8,062 nucleotides of DNA from NIOZ-UU13 sp032250555 (GCA_032250555.1 JAVVFI010000259.1:1-8062), one strand, 5' to 3'; positions 1 through 6,807 are shown, counted from the stretch's first letter. The notes: generated by a model not told the origin, from the letters alone. Numbers and translations are program-made.

Positions 1-2
1 TA

Positions 3-1193
3 AGCGAGGCGGTCAGTAAATTGTCACCATCTACCAGCAAACTGGTATTGGTTAACGTTGGCGGAGGCATACACGTTGCAGATGCTTTTCTAACAGCGAC
101 ATACAAAAATCCGCAAAATCCGGCACATAAGACTATACTCCAATTGGCCCAAACCTTTGATAAAACAAGCATCCAGTTAGGCACTGATGAACGGATTAAC
201 AATTTTAATGTGCGTTTGAGTATAGACCAGCTTCCGCCGCTGGATAGCTTATTCCCTGTGCTAATGCAGCTATCTCAGACTGATCTAACGGCAAAGGCCA
301 TGGCTACAAAGCCCCAACCGCGTGATGGAATTACGATTGGGATAACAACTGCTTCAGAACTAAAGTGGAAGTCCGGAGTAAATGCCAAATCGCATAAAAT
401 TTATTTTGGTACCAATGCCGGGCAGCTTCCGCTGTTAGCTGAGGTGAAAAATTCCAGTTATGACGAATTACCGACGTTGGAAGAGGATTCTAAGTATTAC
501 TGGCGTGTTGATGAAGTTTGGGCTGATGGTACTTTGATAACCGGAGATGTTTGGGATTTCACTATAGGGAATATCGTTGGCTGGTGGAAGTTTGACGGTG
601 ACGCCAACGACAGCTCCAGTAAAGGTAATAACGGTACCGAAATTGGCGATCCGACGTATGTGGCAGGCAAGATAGGCCAGGCAATCAGCTTTGACGGCGA
701 TGGCGACCGCATTGAGGTTCCTGCTACCGTTGCGGGTAATCCTGAGCTGTTCCCAGCTAAGGCTATTTCGACATCAGCATGGGTCAAGACAACCGTCTCA
801 GCCAATGGACTTTATTCTCTCGTTCGCCATGAGTTCCACTTCACGCCACTGCAGGCATTCGCCGGGGGTGCTCATGCCGCAGCATTTACAGACCGGAATG
901 GTTCAAGGGTGCTGCGACAAACGAGTTTCGATTGGAGTAAGATCAACGATGGCAAGTGGCACCACTGTGCCGTTACTTATAACAATGGAGTTCATGAAGT
1001 TTGGATTGACGGTACAAAGGAAGTATCCAACAACTTTGGCCCTTTCCCATTATGGACGGGAGATGATCAACCATGGGTTTTTGGCGGCAAGGAACGCGGC
1101 GAATACTACCCTGGAGAACTCGATGATGTTCGCATTTACAACTATGCTCTTAGTGAAGGTGAGATTACAGCTCTTTACAACGAGGCCAAATAA
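3..1193 (+). CDS. LamG-domain surface-type protein, 5' end outside window
   Basis: The reading frame is open from the left edge to a TAA at 1191-1193. The first possible start inside the window is a TTG at 21 with no convincing ribosome site, so I read this as the C-terminal part of a longer protein. Counting from that TTG, residues 1-95 are a segment I do not recognise, ending in LSIDQLPPLDSLFPVLMQL. Residues 97-183 look like the Fn3-like linker common in planctomycete proteins (KIYFGTNAG, YYWRVDEVWADG, GDVWDF). Residues 186-388 form a LamG/concanavalin A-like domain of the Laminin_G_3 kind, with GWWKFDGDANDSS, the strand FDGDGDRIEV, KWHHCAVTYNNG, VWIDG and the closing GELDDVRIYNYALSEGEI. 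Such domains usually bind carbohydrate or protein outside the cell. The signal peptide would be off the window. The gene converges on the prepilin genes. LamG assignment is firm; ligand and role are unknown. Confidence 0.85.
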   Translation, partial: SEAVSKLSPSTSKLVLVNVGGGIHVADAFLTATYKNPQNPAHKTILQLAQTFDKTSIQLGTDERINNFNVRLSIDQLPPLDSLFPVLMQLSQTDLTAKAMATKPQPRDGITIGITTASELKWKSGVNAKSHKIYFGTNAGQLPLLAEVKNSSYDELPTLEEDSKYYWRVDEVWADGTLITGDVWDFTIGNIVGWWKFDGDANDSSSKGNNGTEIGDPTYVAGKIGQAISFDGDGDRIEVPATVAGNPELFPAKAISTSAWVKTTVSANGLYSLVRHEFHFTPLQAFAGGAHAAAFTDRNGSRVLRQTSFDWSKINDGKWHHCAVTYNNGVHEVWIDGTKEVSNNFGPFPLWTGDDQPWVFGGKERGEYYPGELDDVRIYNYALSEGEITALYNEAK

Positions 1194-1278
1194 AAATAAC
1201 ACGTTAAAGGCACAGGTTAATCAATACAGGTATGCCCATGTTCTAAATAGGGTGTAGATTAAATCCTGATAGAACGGG

Positions 1279-1306
1279 ACTGCCCAAGGGCTACTCCTGG
1301 GCCGGT
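1279..1306 (+). terminator. possible imperfect hairpin after the LamG gene
   Basis: The segment can fold with ACTG and CCCA, AGG on the left pairing with CCT, TGGG and CGGT on the right around a GCTACT loop, with one bulge on each side. It lies about 85 bases after the LamG stop codon. No T-run follows directly; a T-rich stretch appears only at about 1331-1347. It could end transcription from the LamG gene, or from the opposite strand, but the fold is imperfect and the call is weak. I see nothing else gene-like in 1194-1366. Confidence 0.25.
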
Positions 1307-1366
1307 GAGCTTGTTGTAAATCAGACGTCTAATTTTTATCTCTTTTAGTGAACTGGGCAAAGGGAA

Positions 1367-1450
1367 TTAGTCAAGAGATTTGTATGGTAAACCTCTTGCC
1401 ATAAATTCGATGTCTTCTCTCGAATCAGACGGAAAGCTGCTCAAAAAAAT
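1367..1450 (-). pseudogene. remnant of the 3' end of a third prepilin-like gene
   Basis: On the minus strand this stretch encodes a tail ending SREDIEFMARGLPYKSLD followed by TAA at 1367-1369. The intact prepilin gene at 2687-3442 ends REDIEFMARGFPYKSLD followed by TAA. At DNA level the match runs from the stop codon for about 70 bases with few differences, then fades upstream of about 1445. No prepilin start or transmembrane segment belongs to it. The gene at 1511-2287 already carries its own equivalent C-terminus (ERDDLRYMQKRY), so this is an extra copy of the tail and not a displaced end. The frame stays open from the TAG of that gene (1511-1513) through 47 codons to this TAA. The likeliest origin is a tandem third copy lost by deletion or unequal recombination. 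The upstream edge is approximate. Confidence 0.75.
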
Positions 1451-1510
1451 CGAATATCTAAACAATCCTTTGAGGGTCTCTAAGTTAATCTGCAGCAACG
1501 TGATTATCGA

Positions 1511-2287
1511 CTATTGTCTTGGTGAGGGCAGCACAATATAGCGTTTTTGCATATACCTCAAATCATCTCGTTCCTCAGCCGGAGGGGAGAAATTAAATAC
1601 GTTTTGGTCGCCCCAGGAGGCTCGCATAGCAAGATCAATGGTGCTCTGATTGACCCATGTGTGCATATTGGCGCTTCCATCGGCAAAGCCTAACGTGCCT
1701 CTGTTTTTACTGTGCCAGATTGCCAGCGGGTCAATCCAGTTGTTTCCGAAATCTAAGCTAACTACCCATGAACCCAAATTCCACCCCCTCGGATCGATTT
1801 CCTCTACAAAGACAAGGGAATCAGCCGGTTTTTTAATTTCGCTGTATTTGAGAAGATGTCTTCCGCTCCAGCCTACTTCTTCGCCATTCATACCGCCGGC
1901 AACGGAAAAGCTGCCGAATGTGTTCATGCCTTGCCGACTATCTCTGTCGTCGGAGGGACATCGATATACATTTACGTTCTTTACGTATTCATAGAGCAAG
2001 CCCCGTCTTATGCCTTCCTTACATTTTTCGAGAGGATCTGGATCGTTACCTGATGGACCGTACATCCAGCCATCGCTTCGACCCGGCATTCCCCCAACGA
2101 GAAAGTCGTCATTATCATCTTTATACATTATCCACGAGAATGCCAAGGTCTTTACATTGTGGACACAATGAATCGCCTTGGCCTGGTCTCTGGCCCGGCT
2201 CAAGGCGGGCATCAAAATCGCCATTAAGACCGCAATTATTGCAATTACGACCAAAAGCTCGATTAATGTGAAAGCCTTTGTTTTCAT
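1511..2287 (-). CDS. prepilin-like protein, H-X9-DG class (copy 1)
   Basis: This 258-residue protein begins with a type IV prepilin/type II secretion pseudopilin N-terminus: short basic leader MKTKA, then FTLIELLVVIAII with Glu at mature position 5 and a hydrophobic helix to about residue 27. Cleavage would fall after Ala5, where most prepilins have Gly. The rest is the globular domain of the planctomycete 'prepilin-type processing-associated H-X9-DG' family, with paired cysteines (Cys41, Cys110), EEIDPRGWN at 162-170 and His192 ... Asp203-Gly204. Here the spacing is ten residues, not nine. Such proteins are inserted in the inner membrane and processed by a prepilin peptidase; their exact role is unsettled. 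The ATG at 2287 is preceded by AAGGAG (2296-2301) at good spacing. A consensus promoter with a long leader lies upstream. It is paralogous to the gene at 2687-3442; the first 27 residues are identical. Confidence 0.9.
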   Translation of the reverse strand: MKTKAFTLIELLVVIAIIAVLMAILMPALSRARDQAKAIHCVHNVKTLAFSWIMYKDDNDDFLVGGMPGRSDGWMYGPSGNDPDPLEKCKEGIRRGLLYEYVKNVNVYRCPSDDRDSRQGMNTFGSFSVAGGMNGEEVGWSGRHLLKYSEIKKPADSLVFVEEIDPRGWNLGSWVVSLDFGNNWIDPLAIWHSKNRGTLGFADGSANMHTWVNQSTIDLAMRASWGDQNVFNFSPPAEERDDLRYMQKRYIVLPSPRQ

Positions 2288-2446
2288 CGTTACTTCTCCT
2301 TTTCAGCAAAAACAACTCTTAGCACATTTAGAGGCAAAAAATTTACCCCCGAAATACGACTTTTATTTATAATCGAATAATAAGATACTTAAAAACAGTC
2401 TTCTGTTCTCAATTTTTACGTATTTCATAGGCTTTTTGTGCTGACC
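2288..2446 (-). other. long 5' leader of prepilin copy 1
   Basis: From the predicted transcription start near 2446 to the ATG there are about 159 untranslated bases. The leader resembles that of the second prepilin gene, including the AAGGAG site, the sequence just upstream of it and a weaker version of the hairpin seen there (around 2382-2403). I do not recognise a known riboswitch. Together with the promoter and the upstream stretch to 2686 it accounts for the 399-base gap between the two prepilin genes; I see no gene in 2482-2686. Confidence 0.5.
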
Positions 2447-2452
2447 TTTTAC

Positions 2453-2481
2453 ATTATATTGCTTTAGGCCGAATATGTCAA
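2453..2481 (-). promoter_or_regulatory. consensus sigma-70-type promoter for prepilin copy 1
   Basis: Read on the minus strand, TTGACA (2481-2476) is followed by a 17-base spacer and TATAAT (2458-2453), an exact match to both housekeeping boxes at optimal spacing. The -35 box lies in a 16-base stretch, CCGAGTTGACATATTC, that is identical in the promoter of the second prepilin gene. An A-run lies a little upstream, as in UP-like elements. Expected transcription start is near 2446. This predicts strong, separate transcription of this gene. Confidence 0.85.
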
Positions 2482-2630
2482 CTCGGGAATGCACTTTTTG
2501 ATGGCTGATTAGAGGGGCTTTATCGTTTATTACAGCATTTCTGGTATGGTCAACAATGATCAACTTTATTGCGGAAAATTAGACGGCTGCCGCATATGCA
2601 ATTTATGGATTTTATATCGGCTTTTGTTTG

Positions 2631-2654
2631 TCCGGATCAATAAATATATCCAGA
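2631..2654 (-). terminator. possible hairpin after prepilin copy 2
   Basis: About 33 bases after the stop codon of the gene at 2687-3442, TCTGGAT and ATCCGGA can pair into a seven-base stem with one G-U pair and a ten-base AT-rich loop. No T-run follows on the minus strand, so it is not a standard intrinsic terminator. It could still stabilise the 3' end of the message. Confidence 0.25.
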
Positions 2655-2686
2655 TCTATTAATTGTGAGCAGATTTTGAGCTTTAG

Positions 2687-3442
2687 TTAGTCAAGAGATT
2701 TGTACGGAAAACCTCTTGCCATAAATTCAATGTCTTCTCGCTCATCAGCCGGAGGGCTCAGGCTGAAAGAAAACGCCTCATTATACATAGCCCTGAGATT
2801 CCAATCGATGAAGTGCTTATCAATCCATCTATGCATTTCCGCATGTCCGTCAGCATATCCAAGGGTGCTTTGTTTATTGTGCCACATGGCAACCGGATCA
2901 ACCCATGTTTTAGGCCCGGGATTCATTTGCCATGAGCCAACATTGAATCCTCTCGGGTCAATCTCCTCGACGAAGATGTATCTCTGCCCAGGTTTCCTCA
3001 AGTCAGTATATTTTTTTGCCTGGCTGTATCCGCTCCAACTCTCTCCATTGGCGCCGCCGGCGATCGAGAAGCTTCTAAAGGTGTAATTGCGCGGGTCATT
3101 CTCCCTTTGGTCAGAAGGGCAGGCATAGACGTCCACTTCCTTGCCGACGTAGGGGTACAGCAGTCCGTCTCGAATAGCCTGTTTCTTTTGCTCAACAGTG
3201 TCGCCATCCGATGGCCTTAATACCCATTGCCCTGGATTGGTATGGCCGGGCACCAACTCGCCGTCGTTGTCGTCCTGGTACATAAACCAGCCTAATGCGA
3301 GGTATTTGACATTACTTATGCAGTGGATGCGCCTGGCATGATCTTTGGCTGCCCTTAAAGATGGCATTAGAATCGCCATTAGCACCGCAATGATTGCAAT
3401 TACGACCAAAAGCTCGATTAGTGTGAAAGCCTTTGTTTTCAT
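2687..3442 (-). CDS. prepilin-like protein, H-X9-DG class (copy 2)
   Basis: This 251-residue paralog of the gene at 1511-2287 has the same first 27 residues: leader MKTKA, presumed cleavage before Phe6, Glu10 and a hydrophobic helix. The globular part keeps two cysteines (Cys41, Cys108), SFSIAGGANGE, EEIDPRGFNVGSW (159-171) and a canonical His188-X9-Asp198-Gly199, followed by HAEMHRW. The C-terminus REDIEFMARGFPYKSLD is the form copied in the remnant at 1367-1450. Family knowledge places it in the inner membrane as a pseudopilin-like protein processed by a prepilin peptidase. The ATG at 3442 follows AAGGAG at normal spacing. It has its own promoter at 3603-3631, so it need not be co-transcribed with the downstream copy. 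Class assignment is firm; the physiological role is not known from sequence. Confidence 0.9.
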   Translation of the reverse strand: MKTKAFTLIELLVVIAIIAVLMAILMPSLRAAKDHARRIHCISNVKYLALGWFMYQDDNDGELVPGHTNPGQWVLRPSDGDTVEQKKQAIRDGLLYPYVGKEVDVYACPSDQRENDPRNYTFRSFSIAGGANGESWSGYSQAKKYTDLRKPGQRYIFVEEIDPRGFNVGSWQMNPGPKTWVDPVAMWHNKQSTLGYADGHAEMHRWIDKHFIDWNLRAMYNEAFSFSLSPPADEREDIEFMARGFPYKSLD

Positions 3443-3596
3443 CGTTGCTTCTCCTTTTTAAGTACAAAACTCTTTAGAATTCCTGAAATTAAAATCCACC
3501 CCAGTAGTACAACTTTACCATTCAAATAAGAGAAGACTCAAAAAGAGTCTTTCGTTTTGCTTTTTTTCTGTATTTCACAAATTTCTTAGCCTAAAC
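3443..3596 (-). other. long 5' leader of prepilin copy 2
   Basis: About 154 untranslated bases separate the predicted start of transcription (near 3596) from the ATG. The leader carries the AAGGAG ribosome site next to the gene and a hairpin at 3533-3552. It aligns along much of its length with the leader of the other prepilin gene. No known riboswitch class was recognised. Confidence 0.5.
3533..3552 (-). promoter_or_regulatory. hairpin within the prepilin copy 2 leader
   Basis: AAGACTC and GAGTCTT form a perfect seven-base stem around a loop of six A's on the plus strand, which is six U's in the minus-strand transcript. It lies about 45 bases into the predicted leader. The other prepilin leader has a degenerate form at the equivalent place. 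It could be an RNA stability or protein-binding element; function is unknown. Confidence 0.4.
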
Positions 3597-3602
3597 ATTT
3601 AA

Positions 3603-3631
3603 TTATATGGCATCAGGTTGAATATGTCAAC
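3603..3631 (-). promoter_or_regulatory. consensus sigma-70-type promoter for prepilin copy 2
   Basis: On the minus strand, TTGACA (3631-3626), a 17-base spacer and TATAAT (3608-3603) match the housekeeping consensus exactly. The -35 box sits in the same 16-base sequence as in the sister promoter, with an A-rich run just upstream (around 3644-3651). Expected transcription start is near 3596. The spacers themselves differ partly between the two promoters while the boxes are unchanged, which suggests selection on the boxes. Confidence 0.85.
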
Positions 3632-3726
3632 TCGGAAATATGCTTTTTTTCTTGACGCCTTTGGTAAGCTTAAGTCATCTTTAACAGAATTGATAATGTT
3701 TTCAACAGTTATCTGTTTTTGAGGAG

Positions 3727-4911
3727 CTATATTCCCAGTTCCTGTTTGACCTCGTTAATCTTTTTGATGACAAAGTCCAGATCGTCCTTATTGTGGGCTG
3801 CGGATATCTGTGTGCGAATTCGTGCGGCTCCTTTGGGAACCACAGGATAGGAAAATCCAATGACGTAAATTCCTTTTTCTAAAAGTTTCTCTGCCATTTT
3901 CTGGGCTATGACTGCGTCTCCAAGCATAATCGGCACGATTGGATGCTCACCAGCGATAACGTTTAATCCGAGTTTGCTTATCTGCTGTCTGAAGTAGCTT
4001 GTATTGTCCATAAGCTTGTCGCGCAGTTCAGTAGATTTACTGAGCATCTCGATGACCTTGAGCGAAGCTGCGACGATGGCCGGTGCGAGGGTGTTTGAAA
4101 AAAGATAAGGGCGCGAGCGCTGGCGAAGCAGTTCGATAATTTCTTTTCTACCGCTGGTATAGCCGCCGCTGGCTCCGCCGAGTGCCTTGCCGAGTGTTCC
4201 GGTTATAATATCGATGCGATCCATAACGCCGCAGTGTTCATGAACGCCGCGGCCTCGCTTGCCTAATACACCGACCGCGTGAGAGTCGTCCACCATTACC
4301 AAGGCGTCGTATTTTTCCGCTAATTGGCAGATTTCATTCAATTTGGCTATGGTACCATCCATTGAAAATACGCCGTCGGTTGCAATCATACGAAATCTTG
4401 CCGATTGGGCCTGCTGCAATTTATCTTCAAGGTCGTCCATGTTGGAGTTTTCAAAACGCAGACGCTGGGCCTTGCATAGACGCACACCGTCGATAATGCT
4501 GGCATGGTTGAGCTGGTCGCTGATGATGGTATCTTCGGCTGTAAGTAATGTTTCGAACAGCCCGGTATTTGCATCGTAACAGCAGGAATAGAGGATGGTG
4601 TCCTCTGTGCCGAGAAATTCAGATATCTTCTTTTCAAGCTGTTTGTGTATTTCCTGCGTGCCGCAGATGAACCTAACAGAGGAAAGACCATATCCCCATT
4701 TGGTATAACTGTCCTTTGCGGCCTTAATAATATCGGGATGGTCGGCAAGACCAAGATAGTTGTTGGCGCATAGGTTGAGGACTTTTTGGCCGCTCTGCAC
4801 GGTAATCGTAGCATCTTGCGGGCTGGTTATGATACGCTCAGACTTGTAGAGCCCATCGTCATTTATGTGGTGGAGTTCTCTCGATATATGTGATTTCATT
4901 GTTCCAAACAT
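3727..4911 (-). CDS. kbl: glycine C-acetyltransferase (2-amino-3-ketobutyrate CoA ligase)
   Basis: This 394-residue protein is close to the usual length for Kbl. It is a PLP enzyme of the alpha-oxoamine synthase family and catalyses the CoA-dependent cleavage of 2-amino-3-ketobutyrate to glycine and acetyl-CoA in the cytoplasm. Visible landmarks are GLYKSERIITSPQDATI near the N-terminus, NYLGLADHP (51-59), SDQLNHASIIDG with the cofactor-stacking His136, VDDSHAVG (207-214) with PLP-binding Asp208, and TGTLGKALGGASGGY with the Schiff-base Lys242. The C-terminal GAARIRTQISAAH is also typical. The start at 4911 has a GGGAGA ribosome site; a second Met at residue 5 is possible but has a poorer site. 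It is the last gene of the operon, 36 bases after tdh, whose product supplies its substrate. Other family members (serine palmitoyl-, ALA or KAPA synthase) are much less likely given the neighbour. Confidence 0.96.
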   Translation of the reverse strand: MFGTMKSHISRELHHINDDGLYKSERIITSPQDATITVQSGQKVLNLCANNYLGLADHPDIIKAAKDSYTKWGYGLSSVRFICGTQEIHKQLEKKISEFLGTEDTILYSCCYDANTGLFETLLTAEDTIISDQLNHASIIDGVRLCKAQRLRFENSNMDDLEDKLQQAQSARFRMIATDGVFSMDGTIAKLNEICQLAEKYDALVMVDDSHAVGVLGKRGRGVHEHCGVMDRIDIITGTLGKALGGASGGYTSGRKEIIELLRQRSRPYLFSNTLAPAIVAASLKVIEMLSKSTELRDKLMDNTSYFRQQISKLGLNVIAGEHPIVPIMLGDAVIAQKMAEKLLEKGIYVIGFSYPVVPKGAARIRTQISAAHNKDDLDFVIKKINEVKQELGI

Positions 4912-4947
4912 ATCTTCTCCCTAATTAATGCTGCTTAAGCCAGCATC

Positions 4948-5976
4948 TTATTCTTCTATCCAGTTCAAAATTACTTTGCCTGAATTTCCCGATCGCATTA
5001 TTTCAAAGGCCTTCTCGTATTGGGTATAGTGAAAGCTGTTGGTTATAAGCGGCGTTAAATCTATCCCCCTTTGAATGAGCATAGTGGCTATGTACCACGT
5101 CTCGAACATCTCCCTGCCGTAAATCCCCTTGATAGTAAGACCGTTAAAAACGACATAATCCCAGTCGATAGCGGTCTGCGGCATTATCCCCAGCAGCGCG
5201 ATTTTGCCGCCATGACACATATTAGCGAGCATGTCCTTGAACGCATCCGGATTGCCCGACATTTCCAGACCGACATCGAATCCCTCTTTCATACCGAGCT
5301 CTTTGGCGGCGTCTTCGATTGTCTGGTTCCTTGCATCAACAACCATAGTAGGTCCCATTTTTTTTGCTAATTCAAGACGATAGGGATTAACATCTGTAAT
5401 TACCACGTAGCGTGCACCGGCGTGCTTAGCTACTGCTATTGCCATACAGCCAATCGGCCCGGCGCCGGTTATCAGTACGTCTTCTCCAACCAAATCATAA
5501 GAAAGAGTTGTGTGTACTGCGTTACCAAAAGGGTCGAAGCAGGCATGCACATCTGTGGGTATGCCAGGGTCGCAATGCCAGACGTTGGTGACCGGTATAG
5601 ACAGATATTCGGCGAACGCTCCATCCCGATTTACGCCGATACATTTTGGGTCGGTGCACAGATGTCTGCGTCCGGCCAGGCAGTTTCTGCAGCGACCGCA
5701 GACAATGTGCCCTTCGCCGCTTACCAACTCACCTAATTCCACATCATGTACGTTATCCCCAATTTTTTCCACGGTCCCGACGAATTCGTGGCCTATGACC
5801 ATAGGAGGCTTGATTGTTTTTTGGGCCCAGGCATCCCAGTTGAAAATATGAATATCCGTCCCGCAGATCGCGGCCTTGTTGATTTTTATCAGGACATCAT
5901 TGGTGCCAATTTCGGGTACTGAGACATCTTCCATCCACACTCCGGATTCGGGCCTGCTCTTTACCAATGCTTTCAT
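4948..5976 (-). CDS. tdh: L-threonine 3-dehydrogenase
   Basis: This 342-residue zinc-dependent medium-chain dehydrogenase oxidises L-threonine to 2-amino-3-ketobutyrate with NAD+. Catalytic zinc ligands are in place (Cys38 in AAICGTDIH, His63-Glu64 in GHEFVG), as are the four structural-zinc cysteines 93, 96, 99 and 107 (CGRCRNCLAGRRHLC) and His90 of GEGH. The signature DPFGNAVHT lies at 148-156. The nucleotide-binding Rossmann segment is GAGPIGCMAIAVAKHAGA (171-188), with TDVNPYR following the second strand. These features match the E. coli Tdh type, not the short-chain threonine dehydrogenases. The ATG at 5976 has an AGGGGA ribosome site. It is followed by kbl after 36 bases and preceded by surE after 42, so the three are probably one transcript. 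Product and next enzyme complete threonine-to-glycine catabolism. Confidence 0.97.
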   Translation of the reverse strand: MKALVKSRPESGVWMEDVSVPEIGTNDVLIKINKAAICGTDIHIFNWDAWAQKTIKPPMVIGHEFVGTVEKIGDNVHDVELGELVSGEGHIVCGRCRNCLAGRRHLCTDPKCIGVNRDGAFAEYLSIPVTNVWHCDPGIPTDVHACFDPFGNAVHTTLSYDLVGEDVLITGAGPIGCMAIAVAKHAGARYVVITDVNPYRLELAKKMGPTMVVDARNQTIEDAAKELGMKEGFDVGLEMSGNPDAFKDMLANMCHGGKIALLGIMPQTAIDWDYVVFNGLTIKGIYGREMFETWYIATMLIQRGIDLTPLITNSFHYTQYEKAFEIMRSGNSGKVILNWIEE

Positions 5977-6018
5977 TGATTAGTTTCCCCTGTTCTGCAA
6001 TTTCACATATACAACAAC

Positions 6019-6762
6019 TTACCATTTTATTTGGTTAAGCTCGCTTGTTTTGGGATGGTCCGTCATATCGGGGGCTAAGGCGGTTACCGTTATATAGCCT
6101 TCCTCTAAGGATGTAGTGTCGGTGGGTGTACCGTCAATGCGGTGGCCGCTGCCGGCCAGTTGAAAAACGGTCTGCCCCTGTTCATTTGTCTGGCGAATGT
6201 AATACTCGTCAAAGCCCTTACTTGATTGGGGTACAACTCTTACGCCCTTAGGTTCACCTTTGGCTAAATGCGGGATATTGATATTTATCACATTACCATT
6301 ATTGACGGGCATAAGCTGTTTTAGAATTTTAACGCAGTGGTGTGCTCCCTTTTCGAAATCCATATGTTCTTCGAAAGAACAGCTCATCGCAACGGCCGGA
6401 ATCCCTAAAAATGCTCCCTCCATCGCAGCAGCGACAGTACCCGAGTAATAGACGTTTATTCCCACATTTGCCCCGTGGTTAATGCCGGACACAACTAAAT
6501 CTATAGGCCCTTTGTGTAACTGCATAACTGCTAATTTAACGCAGTCGGCCGGTGAGCCCTGGACACTGAAACCGGTGAACAGGCCGTTGATATCAACTTT
6601 ATTGCAGACTAACGGCTGGGAGAATGTAATGCTGTGGCTGGTCCCTGAGCGGCTGTCCGCAGGTGCGGCTACAGTTACATCACCTATCTTGACAAGCTCT
6701 TTGTAAAGCGCCGCCAGCCCCGGGGCAAAAATGCCATCGTCATTTGTCAGTAATATTTGCAT
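6019..6762 (-). CDS. surE: 5'/3'-nucleotidase SurE
   Basis: This is a 247-residue survival protein SurE, a metal-dependent phosphatase of nucleoside monophosphates. With the start I choose it opens MQILLTNDDGIFAPGL, the family's usual N-terminus, with metal-binding Asp8-Asp9. Ser39 in the DSRSGTSHSIT loop and Asn95 in SGINHGANVG are the other metal-site residues, followed by YYSGTVAAAMEG and GIPAVAMS. An ATG four codons earlier (6774) is in frame, but it overlaps the predicted -10 box of the gene's own promoter and lengthens the protein beyond the family norm, so I reject it. The message would then start only a few bases before the ATG and no ribosome site is seen, suggesting leaderless or nearly leaderless translation. 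It is the first gene of the operon with tdh and kbl. The link of a nucleotidase to threonine breakdown is not obvious and may simply be co-transcription. Confidence 0.94.
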   Translation of the reverse strand: MQILLTNDDGIFAPGLAALYKELVKIGDVTVAAPADSRSGTSHSITFSQPLVCNKVDINGLFTGFSVQGSPADCVKLAVMQLHKGPIDLVVSGINHGANVGINVYYSGTVAAAMEGAFLGIPAVAMSCSFEEHMDFEKGAHHCVKILKQLMPVNNGNVININIPHLAKGEPKGVRVVPQSSKGFDEYYIRQTNEQGQTVFQLAGSGHRIDGTPTDTTSLEEGYITVTALAPDMTDHPKTSELNQIKW

Positions 6763-6772
6763 ATGGAAGGAC

Positions 6773-6801
6773 ATTCTAATTGCCTGCGCTCATTGTGTCA
6801 A
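6773..6801 (-). promoter_or_regulatory. promoter of the surE-tdh-kbl operon
   Basis: On the minus strand TTGACA (6801-6796) is followed by 17 bases and TAGAAT (6778-6773), one mismatch from consensus. Transcription should begin near 6766, about four bases before the surE ATG at 6762. No other good promoter is visible in the short gaps before tdh and kbl. Confidence 0.75.
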
Positions 6802-6807
6802 TTGACA
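6796..6807. promoter_or_regulatory. 12-bp palindrome made of two abutting -35 boxes
   Basis: TGTCAATTGACA is a perfect palindrome. Its two halves are exactly the -35 boxes of the divergent surE and nnrE promoters, with no base between them. RNA polymerase could hardly occupy both at once, so the genes may compete for it. The site would also suit a dimeric regulator, but none is identified. Confidence 0.7.

Larger units (their letters stand above)
3443..3655 (-). repeat. duplicated promoter-leader module (partner at about 2288-2505)
   Basis: The sequence upstream of each prepilin gene aligns from the ATG through the leader to just beyond the -35 box and its A-rich flank. The best-preserved blocks are the ribosome site with its flanks and the -35 region; the middle is more diverged. 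The similarity continues into the first 80 or so coding bases. Further upstream the two copies do not match. The duplicated unit was therefore promoter plus leader plus gene. Confidence 0.7.

Noticed and set aside
497..1257. Overlapping open frames on both strands within the LamG gene
   Set aside because: They lie inside a gene with a clear domain match, and their translations show no recognisable domain.
1323..1330. AGACGTCT palindrome in the convergent gap
   Set aside because: Eight-base palindromes occur by chance, and no promoter or gene is placed to use it.
1650..2372. Plus-strand open frames opposite prepilin copy 1
   Set aside because: They are antisense shadows of a well-supported gene and have no ribosome site or family features.
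2363..2563. 66-codon minus-strand open frame between the prepilin genes
   Set aside because: It spans the promoter and leader, which are conserved as regulatory sequence and not as protein in the sister copy.
3704..3717. AACAG-TTAT-CTGTT hairpin just after kbl, considered as a terminator
   Set aside because: The stem is only five bases, and the T-run follows on the plus strand, the wrong direction for kbl.
6763..6774. Longer SurE start giving MSFHMQILL
   Set aside because: The ATG falls inside the predicted -10 box, and the family normally begins at the next Met.
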